64,000 nt of DNA from Acidobacteriota bacterium (GCA_016196065.1 JACPYL010000010.1:1116001-1180000); one strand, 5' to 3'; counted from the first letter of the stretch, positions 17,568 through 26,853 are shown. The notes: generated by a model from the sequence alone, not told the origin. Made by a program: numbers and translations.

Positions 17568-19409
17568 TTATTCGACCCCTGCAATCGCCGCTTCGACAGC
17601 ATCGACATCAGCGCCAACGTCCTGCCCGTTGCTGGCAGCGCCGGCGCCCGGCGAAGTCTTGCTGCACCCGGCGCTCTTATCGCGACACAGCCGTGCGTTG
17701 CGGCTGATGCCGTCCTTCAGGTCGCGGATGGCGGCTCCGCCTTCGGAAGGAGTGATCGTCCCGGAGGGCCAGCCACGCCCGCCAATGATGAGATTCTTTT
17801 CAAATTTGTAGTTGGTAAAACATGATTCCAAGACCGCCGCCGCGCCCATTTTCTGGGCAGCTCCAGCGCAACTGTCCTTGCCACCGCCTGCTGAGGCGAA
17901 TCCCGGCCGACGATCGCCGGTCGAGAAGACACTATTGGTAATCCGGAAGCCACTGATCTTTCCGTCGACGCTCCTGACGGTCATCACCGGGCCGGGGACA
18001 AACGCGGTCATGTGATCAAACCACACATCATGGACCGGTGGTGTGTTCGACAGAATGGTCAGGAACGCGCCGTGTCCTTTGTACTCCTGATCGTGCACGT
18101 TATCGGCAATGACATCGTGGATGCTGTAGTTTCCGCCGCCCGCCGATTCGCCGCCGGCTTTTGACAATCCATTCTGGATTTCGAATACGCCACCGACGTT
18201 CCGAATGCGGTTGTAACGGATCGTGATATCCGTGACCTGGCATTTCGGGCAGCGATTTCCCTGGTTCTTCGGACTCAGCACAATCGAGAAGCCAGTCTGA
18301 CTAAAGCCTCCCCAGGAATTCTCCAGCAGATTCGCTTCGAGCAGAACGCGCTGCGCGTTCTTCAATTCGAAATTATTTTTCGCGATGTAAGGGTCGCCCG
18401 TGGAGGCAGGTTTGTACCCCGGCACGTCTTCCTTCCAGAACATGGGCTTGAACAAATGGTTGCGGCGAATCTCGATGTCGGTCGGGTTGACGGTGGCCCC
18501 GCTTCCGCCAAACAGGATGCTTTGTCCCGAGGCTTCGAGAAAGTTATTCACAATTTTGAAGGTGCCGGTTGGACTATTGCCGTTGCCGCCACCGACAGCG
18601 GATGCATCCGTACACTTGCCCGATCGCGCAATGCAGTTGAAGCCATGTAAATAAGAATTGATGACCGCGACCACTCTTGCACTCTGGATCATCCCCACGC
18701 CTTTGCCAACTTCCGCACCTTCGGCGGGATGGATCCAGTTGCGATCGAAAATGATGTGGTCCGAGCCTTCCGTGCTGATCAGGCGTCCGATGCTGGCGCT
18801 CCCATCCGTAGTCCACTCAATACCGATGAACCGGTAATGATCCCCAACCATCGCGCCGGAAGGACGTCTGACCACCAGCGTCGCCATGAGCTTGGCCGGG
18901 CCGCCCTCTGGCTGCGCGAAGGGTGGCCGCCCCGGCAACTGTGCGACTCCTGCCCATGCAGGGGAGATGCGCGATCCTTCGGGTGGTAGTTTTGCATCCG
19001 TGGTGTCAGTGCGTACGGTTATGTAGTGCTGGTCGTCACATTTCTTGGAGGGAAGGTCACTGACTTCGTAAGAGGATCCTGCGGGCAGAAGGATCGTGTC
19101 TCCGCATTTGGCGCTGTCCAGCGCGGATCCGAGATCCGATTTTCCCGATACGCGGATCTGCTTGCCGGGCGAGGGTGTTCCGTCCATTCCTGTGTAGTAG
19201 CAGGCGGTAGGTAACTGCGCGGGACCATCCTTGTCGCCGAACTTGGGAACATCGCCCTTGGCGCAGTACGCATTCTCGGATGTTGGAGGAGTGGCGGCCA
19301 CGACGAGTGTGCGACCGCAGAGAATGATGCAAGAAGAGACCAGGCAGCGAAGGAAAAAAGTAGCAAACGGGGATCGATAATCGGAATGCAACACAGTTTT
19401 CGGAGCCAT
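17568..19409 (-). CDS. Secreted right-handed beta-helix protein
   Basis: 613 residues with a long n-region and a hydrophobic signal segment (about 16-38), exported. The rest is beta-helix-like: repeated HxIFDRNWIH, IEIRRNHLF, VLLEANLLENSWGGFSQTGF and ITIRYNRIRN, the pattern of pectate-lyase/parallel beta-helix proteins. CPKC (about 385-390) sits between turns. No catalytic set of a named lyase family was recognised. It is a clear paralogue of the C-terminal two thirds of the lipoprotein at 19596, down to the ending DVGADVDAVEAAIAGV. AAGGAA precedes ATG. Polysaccharide binding or cleavage is inferred. Confidence 0.78.
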   Translation of the reverse strand: MAPKTVLHSDYRSPFATFFLRCLVSSCIILCGRTLVVAATPPTSENAYCAKGDVPKFGDKDGPAQLPTACYYTGMDGTPSPGKQIRVSGKSDLGSALDSAKCGDTILLPAGSSYEVSDLPSKKCDDQHYITVRTDTTDAKLPPEGSRISPAWAGVAQLPGRPPFAQPEGGPAKLMATLVVRRPSGAMVGDHYRFIGIEWTTDGSASIGRLISTEGSDHIIFDRNWIHPAEGAEVGKGVGMIQSARVVAVINSYLHGFNCIARSGKCTDASAVGGGNGNSPTGTFKIVNNFLEASGQSILFGGSGATVNPTDIEIRRNHLFKPMFWKEDVPGYKPASTGDPYIAKNNFELKNAQRVLLEANLLENSWGGFSQTGFSIVLSPKNQGNRCPKCQVTDITIRYNRIRNVGGVFEIQNGLSKAGGESAGGGNYSIHDVIADNVHDQEYKGHGAFLTILSNTPPVHDVWFDHMTAFVPGPVMTVRSVDGKISGFRITNSVFSTGDRRPGFASAGGGKDSCAGAAQKMGAAAVLESCFTNYKFEKNLIIGGRGWPSGTITPSEGGAAIRDLKDGISRNARLCRDKSAGCSKTSPGAGAASNGQDVGADVDAVEAAIAGVE

Positions 19410-19541
19410 GATGACGTTTCCTTAAATCCACGCCCCGACCGCAACGCCGTGGCGGGCCTGCGGTTTTCGTACCCAGTAGAGCGATGATAGCATGCACGGC
19501 CCAGGCTTCTTGGATGCGATCGCAACGTTAAAGTTGTCGGC

Positions 19542-19574
19542 AAAAAAGGAAGTCCGCGGCGAGCCGCGGACTTC
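19542..19574 (-). terminator. Strong Rho-independent terminator
   Basis: On the minus strand a perfect 12-base-pair stem (GAAGTCCGCGGC and its complement, two-base loop) is followed by CC and six T residues. It lies 22 bases past the stop of the Ig/beta-helix lipoprotein gene and ahead of the next minus-strand gene, so the two paralogues are transcribed separately or by read-through only. Confidence 0.92.
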
Positions 19575-19595
19575 ATCGTCACTGACTAAGGTAGG

Positions 19596-22259
19596 TTAGT
19601 TGACGCCTGCCAGGGCTGCGTCAAGGCCCGCGATGTCGGCTCCGAGATCCTTGCCATCGGTGCCGGCGTTCTTGTACGGACTGTTGGACTGCAGTTCATA
19701 GTTGCCGTTGATCCCGTTGTTGAACTGCACAAAGCCTGCGTTCTTGGTGTCCGGAGCAAACATGTTTCCGGTCGGCCAGACCGAAGGCGGAAACTGCTGA
19801 GGATTATTCAGCAGCGCGTTATTTCCAAAAGAGTAGCTGGTGAAACAGGTTGCGATGCTGGTGACAGGTGTGTCCGAGTACGCGCAACTGGTCTTGCCAC
19901 CGCCCGAGTTCCACACTGGATAGCGGCCGGTTGTGACCAGATTGTTTGTGAACACGAAGGAATGCATCGACGGGTTCTCGGACTTGTTGCCCATGATGAA
20001 CAGATGGCTGTCCGCGTCAGGGAAGCCGGTGATGTGGTTGATGGTGAGTGTGTTGAGCGGATTGGCCGGCCAGCCATTTACGATCTCGAACAACGAGCCG
20101 CCGCCAACGTAGTTCTTGTTGATGTCGTCCATGACCACGTCATGGATACTCCAGCGGGCTCCCAGGTACGCCGGCCCGCCTCCGTCGCCATTTCCCGACA
20201 TCGAAGTGGCGAGCTGCATGCCGCCCGCTGCGTGCGAAATACGGTTGTAGCGGATCGTAATGTCCGTGACTTGGCACATTGGACAAACGTTGCCATTGTT
20301 CCGGGTGTGCTGGCTCTTGGGGCTGAGCAGCAGTCCGAATCCGGTCTGACTGAAGCCTCCCCACGTGTTCTCCATCACATTGGCTTCGATGAGGACGCGT
20401 GTTGCGTTCTTCAGTTCGATGTGGTTTTTGACGACAAACGGATGGCCATCGGGCGCACCGACGAATTTCGGGTTGCCCGGCATCCATTGCCACGGTTTGT
20501 AAATATGATTGCGGCGAATTTCGATGTCCGCCGGGGTGACGGTTGCTGCGCCGCCGCCGAAGAACACGGATTCACCCGAGGCTTCGAGGAAGTTGTTCTC
20601 GATCTTGAACGGACCATCCAGGTGGCTGCCGATGCCTCCAGCAACCGCGTGCGAATCCGAACATGTTCCTGTTCCCGACGTGCAGTGGAAGTCGCTGAAG
20701 TAGGAATCGACCACGGCGACAAAATTCGTGCCGTTCAGCGAAACGCCGAGTTGCGTTTCATCCTGCGCGGTTCCATGCAACCAGGAACGATCGATGATGA
20801 TGTGGTCGGCCACGCCACCGGGCTCTACTCCGATAAGCGTCGGAGCCATTCGTCCACCCGCCGTCCGGGTCAGTTCGAGTCCCAGCAAGCGGTAGTGATT
20901 GGCGCCGTTCTTAAGGATGAATGGTCCATCCGCGGTCTTGTTGTATTCGAGCTTCGCAAGTATTTTTTGTGGATTCGAGCAAGTGAATTGCGGACGTCCG
21001 GGCAAGGATCCGACTCCCGCAAAACATGGACTGACGCGCTTTCCCTCTGCTGGTAAAGAGCCGTCAGAAGCACTGCTGCGGATGATGATCCAATGCGATT
21101 TGTCGCAACTCTTGGCTGGCAGAACAAAACTCCCCGGGAAGGTTGCGCCCGCCTGGAGTTCGATCGTATCGCCGCAATGCGCGTTGTTCAGCGCCGTCTG
21201 CAGGTCTCCACCGGCGTTGACTGCGATGGTGGCTCCCGGTGCCGGCGTGTCCGACATGGAACTCGACACGGTCGCGCGCGGCAGTTCAGCCGGGCCGTCA
21301 AGATTGCCGCCGGCCGCGATGTTCAACGAAAACGTTTTGCTGGCAGCTTGCGCCTTTGCGTCGGTCACTTTGATGGTGAAGCTGTAGCCGCCTGCTGTTC
21401 CGGGCATGCCTGCCAGTTGGCCATCACTTTGCGACAACGCAACTCCCTGAGGAATGTTCCCGCCCGCGACCGTCCAACTGTAAGGTTGGGTGCCACCGGT
21501 GGCAGTCAGCGAAGCGTCGTATGCATTTCCGGTGCGGCCGTCAGGCAGATTGCCGGTGTTGATTGCCAGGCCCTGATTGTTCGCAGGTTCGACTACGGCG
21601 GTGGCTGCACCTTGCGCCTTGGCGTCTGCCTTGCTGGTCGCGGTGACGGAAACATTCGTTACCACGGTCACATTCGGGGCGGTCAGTACGCCGCTATTGG
21701 AGATCGTTCCAGCCGATGAAGTCCAAATCACAGCGCTGTTGTCAGTGCCGGTGACGGCTGCGGTAAATGCCTGGGTTTGTCCGGAAAGGATGTTAGCAGT
21801 CCCCGGGGACACGGTCACCCGGACGCCTTTACCCGGGCCAGTAACGGAGATCGAAAAGTTCTGGGCGCCGCGGTGAGTCTGTGGCGCGTCCGAGACCTCG
21901 ACTTCGAAAACATAAGAACCCTCGGCCGTGGGCGTACCAGAGACTGAGCCAGTCGTCGGATTCAGACTGACGCCGTTGGGCAGGGTGCCGGACTTGACGG
22001 CGAAGTGATAAGGCGCGTCTCCGCCGCTCACCGTCAGGACGGAGTTGTAGGCCTGATTCGTTACACCGCCGGGGAATTGTCCCGACAGGGTCAGGGTGTT
22101 GGCGCCGCTCTGTGATTGATCTTGTGTGATAAAGCCGCACGAAGCGGTAAGCACGACGCACGCTAATAACAAGGCACCCGCAACGATGCGGAATCCATGA
22201 GAAGTCCTTGTATCAGAATCCGTGATATCGCCAAAACGACTGCGGTTCAACTTGGACAT
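19596..22259 (-). CDS. Ig-like and beta-helix lipoprotein
   Basis: About 887 residues from the ATG at 22259, which has GAGG six bases upstream; a TTG seven codons earlier is the alternative. A signal segment ends in LTASC (Cys41), a lipobox, so it is probably membrane-anchored. Then come a He_PIG Ig-like repeat (about 50-135), a Big-2-like domain (about 140-215), a second He_PIG repeat (about 225-310) and a long beta-helix homologous to the protein at 17568 (TWGGFSQTGF, CPMCQVTDITIRYNR). Surface adhesin or carbohydrate-active protein; no enzyme family assigned. Confidence 0.8.
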   Translation of the reverse strand: MSKLNRSRFGDITDSDTRTSHGFRIVAGALLLACVVLTASCGFITQDQSQSGANTLTLSGQFPGGVTNQAYNSVLTVSGGDAPYHFAVKSGTLPNGVSLNPTTGSVSGTPTAEGSYVFEVEVSDAPQTHRGAQNFSISVTGPGKGVRVTVSPGTANILSGQTQAFTAAVTGTDNSAVIWTSSAGTISNSGVLTAPNVTVVTNVSVTATSKADAKAQGAATAVVEPANNQGLAINTGNLPDGRTGNAYDASLTATGGTQPYSWTVAGGNIPQGVALSQSDGQLAGMPGTAGGYSFTIKVTDAKAQAASKTFSLNIAAGGNLDGPAELPRATVSSSMSDTPAPGATIAVNAGGDLQTALNNAHCGDTIELQAGATFPGSFVLPAKSCDKSHWIIIRSSASDGSLPAEGKRVSPCFAGVGSLPGRPQFTCSNPQKILAKLEYNKTADGPFILKNGANHYRLLGLELTRTAGGRMAPTLIGVEPGGVADHIIIDRSWLHGTAQDETQLGVSLNGTNFVAVVDSYFSDFHCTSGTGTCSDSHAVAGGIGSHLDGPFKIENNFLEASGESVFFGGGAATVTPADIEIRRNHIYKPWQWMPGNPKFVGAPDGHPFVVKNHIELKNATRVLIEANVMENTWGGFSQTGFGLLLSPKSQHTRNNGNVCPMCQVTDITIRYNRISHAAGGMQLATSMSGNGDGGGPAYLGARWSIHDVVMDDINKNYVGGGSLFEIVNGWPANPLNTLTINHITGFPDADSHLFIMGNKSENPSMHSFVFTNNLVTTGRYPVWNSGGGKTSCAYSDTPVTSIATCFTSYSFGNNALLNNPQQFPPSVWPTGNMFAPDTKNAGFVQFNNGINGNYELQSNSPYKNAGTDGKDLGADIAGLDAALAGVN

Positions 22260-22563
22260 CGCGAGCCTCGATAACTTCAAATTGGGGGACCGTTAGCTCG
22301 AGTCCTCAGCATCGAATCTATTTCGGGATGTCGAATGCGCACAGATGCCAAGAGGGCATGGGAAGTACAACGCACTGGGACATGTCGAGTGGGACACCGC
22401 GCTGGGCGCGGATTCGCGCGCATGCATGTCCAATCACGCATCTGATCAGTAACTAGTGCAGCTCAATTTCTGGACGCTTGTTGCAGGGATTCGACTAAGA
22501 GCAACCCCTTAGGCGAAAACGAACAAGGGATGGATCGGAGACACGAAAGTAACCGCTGTCTGG
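22260..22563. other. Intergenic region upstream of the Ig/beta-helix lipoprotein
   Basis: About 300 bases between two minus-strand genes; no gene seen. It should contain the promoter of the lipoprotein gene. GCATGCATG near 22420 and CGCGCTGGGCGCGG near 22398 are small palindromes without clear assignment. No T-run terminator is visible after the deacetylase gene. Confidence 0.3.
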
Positions 22564-23349
22564 TTACTCGCGGCCATCGCCAAGCACTGCAGCGCGCAGC
22601 TTGTCGTAGACACTGTTCCCGAATACGCGGCGTACACTTTGCCGAGTCTGATCCTGGAGTTGCTTCTTCCACAAGCCACGACCCTGGCAGGTCGCGGACA
22701 AGCCTTCCAACGATAGGTCGCGCAGCATGGCTACCCGGCCCAACTCATACGCGCTGGTCGAGGCCGAGTTGGCATGGAAGCGGCTGGTGGCAACGCTGCG
22801 AAAGCCCGCACGGCGAGCCGTCTCCAGAGTACGTCCGTCATAACGTCCCCCTGGGCAGGAAAAGTGCGCGATAGCATGGCCGACGATTTCTTCGAGCTGT
22901 AGCTTCGCATCGAAAATCTCCCGGCCGAGTTCAGCGTCAGACAAATCGGAAAGATAGGGATGAGTCATCGAGTGGCAGCCAATCTCAAACCCGAGAGAAT
23001 CGAGCTGGCGAACCTGGTCCGGAGTGAGGTAGCCGGGAGATCCCAGAAATCCCGTAGTGAGGTAAAAGGTTGCTTGAAAACCGAACTCCTGCAGCAAGGG
23101 TGCGGCCGTAATCAAGTCGGTCTCGCAACCGTCATCGAACGTGATGCAGACGCTGGGCGTGGTTGGATACAGCAGCGCCTCGCTCACACTTAGCCCGCGA
23201 AAGCGCGAGTCCTTCATCCACTGCAAATGGCTCCGAAACGTATCGGCAGGAAGGATGTAGCGAACATATCCGGGCTCGGACTGAACAAGGGCCCGCCCCG
23301 GAAGTTCCAGTTCGTGATACATCAGGAAAACAATGCGTGAGGGAGCCAT
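22564..23349 (-). CDS. Polysaccharide deacetylase (NodB domain)
   Basis: 261 residues, no signal peptide. NodB motif 1 is ITFDDGCETD (about 69-78) with the catalytic and metal Asp pair; motif 2 is CHSMTHPYLSD (H-x3-H) and motif 3 SCPGGRYD. A complete, probably active metal-dependent deacetylase acting on N- or O-acetylated sugars. It lies 31 bases after the PAP phosphatase on the same strand, at the end of the sulfate-activation set, which suggests joint use in polymer modification. Whether it is exported is unclear. Confidence 0.88.
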   Translation of the reverse strand: MAPSRIVFLMYHELELPGRALVQSEPGYVRYILPADTFRSHLQWMKDSRFRGLSVSEALLYPTTPSVCITFDDGCETDLITAAPLLQEFGFQATFYLTTGFLGSPGYLTPDQVRQLDSLGFEIGCHSMTHPYLSDLSDAELGREIFDAKLQLEEIVGHAIAHFSCPGGRYDGRTLETARRAGFRSVATSRFHANSASTSAYELGRVAMLRDLSLEGLSATCQGRGLWKKQLQDQTRQSVRRVFGNSVYDKLRAAVLGDGRE

Positions 23350-23380
23350 GAATGTGCGCGATCGAGACCGCTGCTGAATT

Positions 23381-24181
23381 CTAGCGCGTCTTCTCTTCGC
23401 CTACCGGTTGCGCATGGCGGTCCAGCATCGCAAGCAATGGGGCACGCAGATGAGGGCCGCCGCCAAGCAATCCAGAGAGCAACGGGTTCTTCTGATTGCA
23501 ACGCAGCGGAGTTTGGTCAAGGGTCAGAATGAATCCGCCGGCACTCTCGACCAGGGCAGCGCCCGCTGCGACGTCCCATTCATTTTTCGGAACCAGAGTG
23601 AACGTAAGGTCGGCGCGTCCCGCTGCCACAAGGCCGAGTTTGTAGGCGACCGAACCCATCGGGCGAATATTGAACTCCGCAGCTTCAAATTGCTTCCACT
23701 CGCCGCGCTTCACTTCACTGCGGCTGGCGAGTACGAGCGCTCCATGCAAATCCTTGCGCTGGCTGGGCTGTGCGGGCTTGCCGTTGTAGGTGACGCCGGT
23801 CTCTCGCGATCCGAGAATGAGTTCGTCGGTTGCGGGATTACATATCCCGCCCGCGACCGGGATACCGTTCTCTACCATCGCAATCGACACGCAAAATTCC
23901 GGGATGCCCTGCACGAATTCGCGGGTTCCATCCAGGGGATCAACCACCCACACGCGTTGCTTGTCGAGGCGCGAAAAATCGTCCACCGTTTCTTCGGACA
24001 GCCAGCCTTCGCCATCGCGCAGAAGGTTCTTCTTCAATACTTCATCAACGGCGCGGTCCGCTTCGGTGACGGGATCCGTCCCGACCTTGTACTGCGCTTC
24101 GATCGCGCCCGGTGTAAAGCGGTTCAATACTTCGCGAGCCGCTTCCAGAGCGGCATGAATTCTTTGTAGAGTATCGTTCAT
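23381..24181 (-). CDS. cysQ: 3'(2'),5'-bisphosphate nucleotidase, CysQ-like
   Basis: 266 residues of the inositol monophosphatase superfamily: GTDPVTEAD (34-42), WLSEETVDD (60-68), the metal motif DPLDGTREF (81-89) and EWDVAAG near 205. In CysQ-type enzymes this set hydrolyses PAP, the inhibitory product of sulfotransferases and PAPS reductase, to AMP. The neighbouring sat-cysC fusion and five sulfotransferases nearby make PAP removal the most likely role; a general inositol phosphatase cannot be excluded. Cytosolic. Confidence 0.85.
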   Translation of the reverse strand: MNDTLQRIHAALEAAREVLNRFTPGAIEAQYKVGTDPVTEADRAVDEVLKKNLLRDGEGWLSEETVDDFSRLDKQRVWVVDPLDGTREFVQGIPEFCVSIAMVENGIPVAGGICNPATDELILGSRETGVTYNGKPAQPSQRKDLHGALVLASRSEVKRGEWKQFEAAEFNIRPMGSVAYKLGLVAAGRADLTFTLVPKNEWDVAAGAALVESAGGFILTLDQTPLRCNQKNPLLSGLLGGGPHLRAPLLAMLDRHAQPVGEEKTR

Positions 24182-24213
24182 AAGAGTCTCAAAAAGTCCT
24201 TAGTTAAAACACC

Positions 24214-24244
24214 GAGAACTGAGAACCGGCAACTGAGAACTGCC
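24214..24244. repeat. GAGAACTGAGAAC-type repeat, downstream of tauE-like gene
   Basis: GAGAACTGAGAACCGG followed by CAACTGAGAACTGCC. It resembles the reverse complement of 25021-25044, so the tauE-like gene is bracketed by inverted copies. Related copies lie at 25082, 47513 and 47691. Confidence 0.7.
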
Positions 24245-24247
24245 TTA

Positions 24248-25018
24248 TCACGCCCACAGCATTTTTGCGCCGGTCGTCAGCAGCACGGCGCACAAGATTC
24301 TACGCAGCCAAAGCACGGGAACTCTCGTGCTCAAGTACGATCCGACGAGACCGCCTGGGATTGACCCGATCAGAAGCGTTCCGACCAGTGTGAAATCGAC
24401 ATTGCCGAGTCGCGCATGCAAGAAACTCGTAACGCCCGTGAGGATTACGGCGTGCACGATATCGGTTCCAACCATGACTTTGGGTGCGTAGGTGTAGAAC
24501 AGCAAGAGCAGCATCATGATGATGCTGCCTGAACCGACCGAAGTCATGCCGACCAGGAAGCCGCCAAACAATCCGATGAAGCCCATGCCGACAAACGATT
24601 TCAGCGTAGGCTGCCGTTTCGCCATGTGTTCTTCGATGCGTCCCTGAAACAACAGCAGAGTCGGAATGCAAACCAGGAGTAATCCGACTGCGGACTTGAT
24701 GAAGTCGTTGACTCCATCGCCATGCAAAACCCGTAGATGCTGAAGAAACGATACTCCAAGCAGCGAGCCGGGAATGCTGCCGCAAGCCATTGCCACTACG
24801 ACCTTCCGGCGAACAGTACGGCGCGACAGATGAACGATGCTGGCAGGAATCTTAGTAAAGAAATTGAAGAGTGCGTCTGAACCGACGGCAATAATGGCGG
24901 GGACGTGCAATCCAAAGATGAGAGTGGGCAGCAGCAACACGCCGCCACCCAATCCGGTTAGCCCGATCAGCGTTCCAACCACGAAGCCAATCAGAATCTT
25001 TGCCAGCACAAGTTCCAT
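24248..25018 (-). CDS. TauE/SafE-family anion transporter
   Basis: 256 residues, mostly hydrophobic with about eight membrane segments and the glycine-rich GTLIGLTGLGGGVLLLP near the N terminus, plus a second half-repeat GGFLVGMTSVGSGSI, as in the two-repeat TauE/SafE family. Members move sulfite, sulfoacetate or other anions across the inner membrane. Between sat-cysC and cysQ it may import sulfate or export a sulfur anion for the PAPS route; direction and substrate are inferred. The repeat at 25021 ends just before its ATG. Confidence 0.85.
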   Translation of the reverse strand: MELVLAKILIGFVVGTLIGLTGLGGGVLLLPTLIFGLHVPAIIAVGSDALFNFFTKIPASIVHLSRRTVRRKVVVAMACGSIPGSLLGVSFLQHLRVLHGDGVNDFIKSAVGLLLVCIPTLLLFQGRIEEHMAKRQPTLKSFVGMGFIGLFGGFLVGMTSVGSGSIIMMLLLLFYTYAPKVMVGTDIVHAVILTGVTSFLHARLGNVDFTLVGTLLIGSIPGGLVGSYLSTRVPVLWLRRILCAVLLTTGAKMLWA

Positions 25019-25020
25019 GA

Positions 25021-25107
25021 GGCAGTTCTCAGTGCTCAGTTCTCGATACCGGTCCCAGTTCTCAGGTCGCGATGGGTTGCTACTGAGAACCGAGAACCGG
25101 GAACTTA
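25021..25107. repeat. Cluster of CAGTTCTC / GAGAAC repeats upstream of tauE-like gene
   Basis: GGCAGTTCTCAGTGCTC and following bases (25021-25044), CCCAGTTCTCAGG (25054-25066) and ACTGAGAACCGAGAACCGGG (25082-25101) form three short blocks in both directions. They fill the whole gap between sat-cysC and the tauE-like gene and reach to within two bases of its start codon. Confidence 0.7.
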
Positions 25108-25110
25108 TCC

Positions 25111-26853
25111 TTAGCTGTTGCCGTTGACGCCGATGAAGCCTTCGCGTTCCAGATGCAGAATGATGGTTTGCGCGGCTTCTTCAGGGCTCAATTTCCCTGT
25201 GTCGATGATCACTTCAGCGTTCGTGGGCGTTTCGTACGGATCTGAGATGCCCGTGAACTCTTTCACGATGCCGGCGCGAGCCTTGGCGTACAAACCTTTT
25301 CGATCGCGCTGTTCGCAAATGTCAATCGAAGTGGCCACGTGCACCAGGATGAACCCGCCGAACGGCTCGATCATCTGCCGGACCGCCTTACGAGTTGCCT
25401 CATAAGGTGCGATCGGTGCGCAGACGGCGATGCCGCCGTTCTTCGTGATCTCGGACGCAACATAGCCAATGCGACGGATGTTGATGTCGCGATGCTCCTT
25501 CGAGAATCCAAGTTCCGACGAAAGGTTCTTCCGGACCAGGTCGCCGTCCAGCAACGTGACCGGACGTCCACCGGTTTCCAGGAACTTCGTAATGAGAGCG
25601 TTGGCAATGGTTGATTTTCCGGAGCCGGAGAGTCCGGTGAAGAAAATCGTGACGCCCTGCTTGTGACGCGGCGGATAACTCCGACGCAATTCCTGCACGA
25701 CTTCCGGATACGTAAACCACGCCGGAATGTCGCGGCCCTCGTTCAGCCGGTTGCGCAATTCGGTCCCGGAGATGTCGAGAACCTTCGCGCCCTGCGGCAC
25801 TTCGTCCGCGGGCACGTAGCGGTCTTCGTTTTCCAGATAGACCATCATCTGGAAGGGAACCATCACGACGCCCATTTCCTTTTCGTGTTTCTTGAACAAC
25901 TCCTGCGCATCGTACGGGCCGTAGAAATTCTTGCCGTCCGTATCTTTGCCCGGACCCGCATGGTCGCGGCCCACGATGAAGTGGGTGCAGCCATAATTCT
26001 TGCGGATCAGCCCGTGCCACACTGCTTCACGTGGTCCACCCATGCGCATGGCCAGCGGAAGCATGGAGAGCTTCGCGGTGCCGTGCGGGTACTTGGGAAG
26101 GAGCAGCTGGTAGCAACGGGTACGAACGAAATAATCCACGTCGCCCGGCTTGGTCATGCCGACCGAAGGATGGATCAGGAGATTCGCTTCGACCTGCTTG
26201 GCGGCGCGCATGGTCAGTTCGACGTGGGCGCGGTGCATGGGATTACGCGTCTGGAAGGCAACGATCTTGGTCCAACCCAAACGCTGGAATTCCGCCCGAA
26301 TCACTTCGGGAGTCAAACGGAGTTCGCGGAAATCATAGTGCGACGGTTCCTGGAGTCCTTCAACTTTGCCGCCCACATACCAGGGGTTCGACTTGTTGAT
26401 GGCGTAGTCAGCGCCCGGATGGGCAGCGCTGGTGGAACCGAATACGGCTTTCGCTTCGGCCGTACGATCCGGCTGCCAGACATCTTCTACATGCATGACT
26501 GCGAGCATCACGCCTTCAGGATCGCGCAATGCAATCTTGGTGGTTCCTGCGGTGAGTTTCTTGGCAAAATCTTCGGTGACGTCAAGCGTGATAGGCATCG
26601 GCCACAAGGTGCCGTTGGCCAACCGCATGTCCTTGCAGACGCCATCGTAATCGGCGCGGTTCATGAACCCACGAAGTGGGGAGAAACCGCCGTTCATCAG
26701 CAGTTCCAGATCACAAAGCTGTCGGGCCGTCAGGTCCCACGAGGGCCAGTCCTTCGATTGCGCTTTCAACTCCGCGGCGCGCGCTGCCGGCACTTGCAGT
26801 TGGACTAATTCTCCCCCATGTGGGGCGATAAGGTGACTGGTCGAAGCGGTCAA
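25111..26853 (-). CDS. Bifunctional ATP sulfurylase / APS kinase (TTG start)
   Basis: 580 residues. N-terminal ATP sulfurylase has FQTRNPMHRAH and VGRDHAGPG; the C-terminal APS kinase (from about 400) has the P-loop GLSGSGKST and LDGDLVRKNL. It makes APS from sulfate and ATP, then phosphorylates it to PAPS, so it supplies the sulfotransferases of this region. Both halves look complete. The start is TTG at 26853 with GGGAGGAA nine bases upstream, an excellent ribosome site, and no nearer start fits. It leads a minus-strand set with tauE-like, cysQ and a deacetylase gene. Confidence 0.95.
   Translation of the reverse strand: MTASTSHLIAPHGGELVQLQVPAARAAELKAQSKDWPSWDLTARQLCDLELLMNGGFSPLRGFMNRADYDGVCKDMRLANGTLWPMPITLDVTEDFAKKLTAGTTKIALRDPEGVMLAVMHVEDVWQPDRTAEAKAVFGSTSAAHPGADYAINKSNPWYVGGKVEGLQEPSHYDFRELRLTPEVIRAEFQRLGWTKIVAFQTRNPMHRAHVELTMRAAKQVEANLLIHPSVGMTKPGDVDYFVRTRCYQLLLPKYPHGTAKLSMLPLAMRMGGPREAVWHGLIRKNYGCTHFIVGRDHAGPGKDTDGKNFYGPYDAQELFKKHEKEMGVVMVPFQMMVYLENEDRYVPADEVPQGAKVLDISGTELRNRLNEGRDIPAWFTYPEVVQELRRSYPPRHKQGVTIFFTGLSGSGKSTIANALITKFLETGGRPVTLLDGDLVRKNLSSELGFSKEHRDINIRRIGYVASEITKNGGIAVCAPIAPYEATRKAVRQMIEPFGGFILVHVATSIDICEQRDRKGLYAKARAGIVKEFTGISDPYETPTNAEVIIDTGKLSPEEAAQTIILHLEREGFIGVNGNS

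Noticed and set aside
19962-21056. Open plus-strand frame of about 360 codons opposite the Ig/beta-helix gene
   Set aside because: Antisense to a well supported secreted protein with repeated beta-helix turns; its own translation is low-complexity and motif-free.
24214-25107. CRISPR-like array
   Set aside because: The GAGAAC repeats are short, irregularly spaced and in both directions, with no regular spacers or cas genes.
25663-26808. Open plus-strand frame of about 380 codons opposite sat-cysC
   Set aside because: Antisense shadow of a strongly conserved enzyme; no motif or ribosome site.
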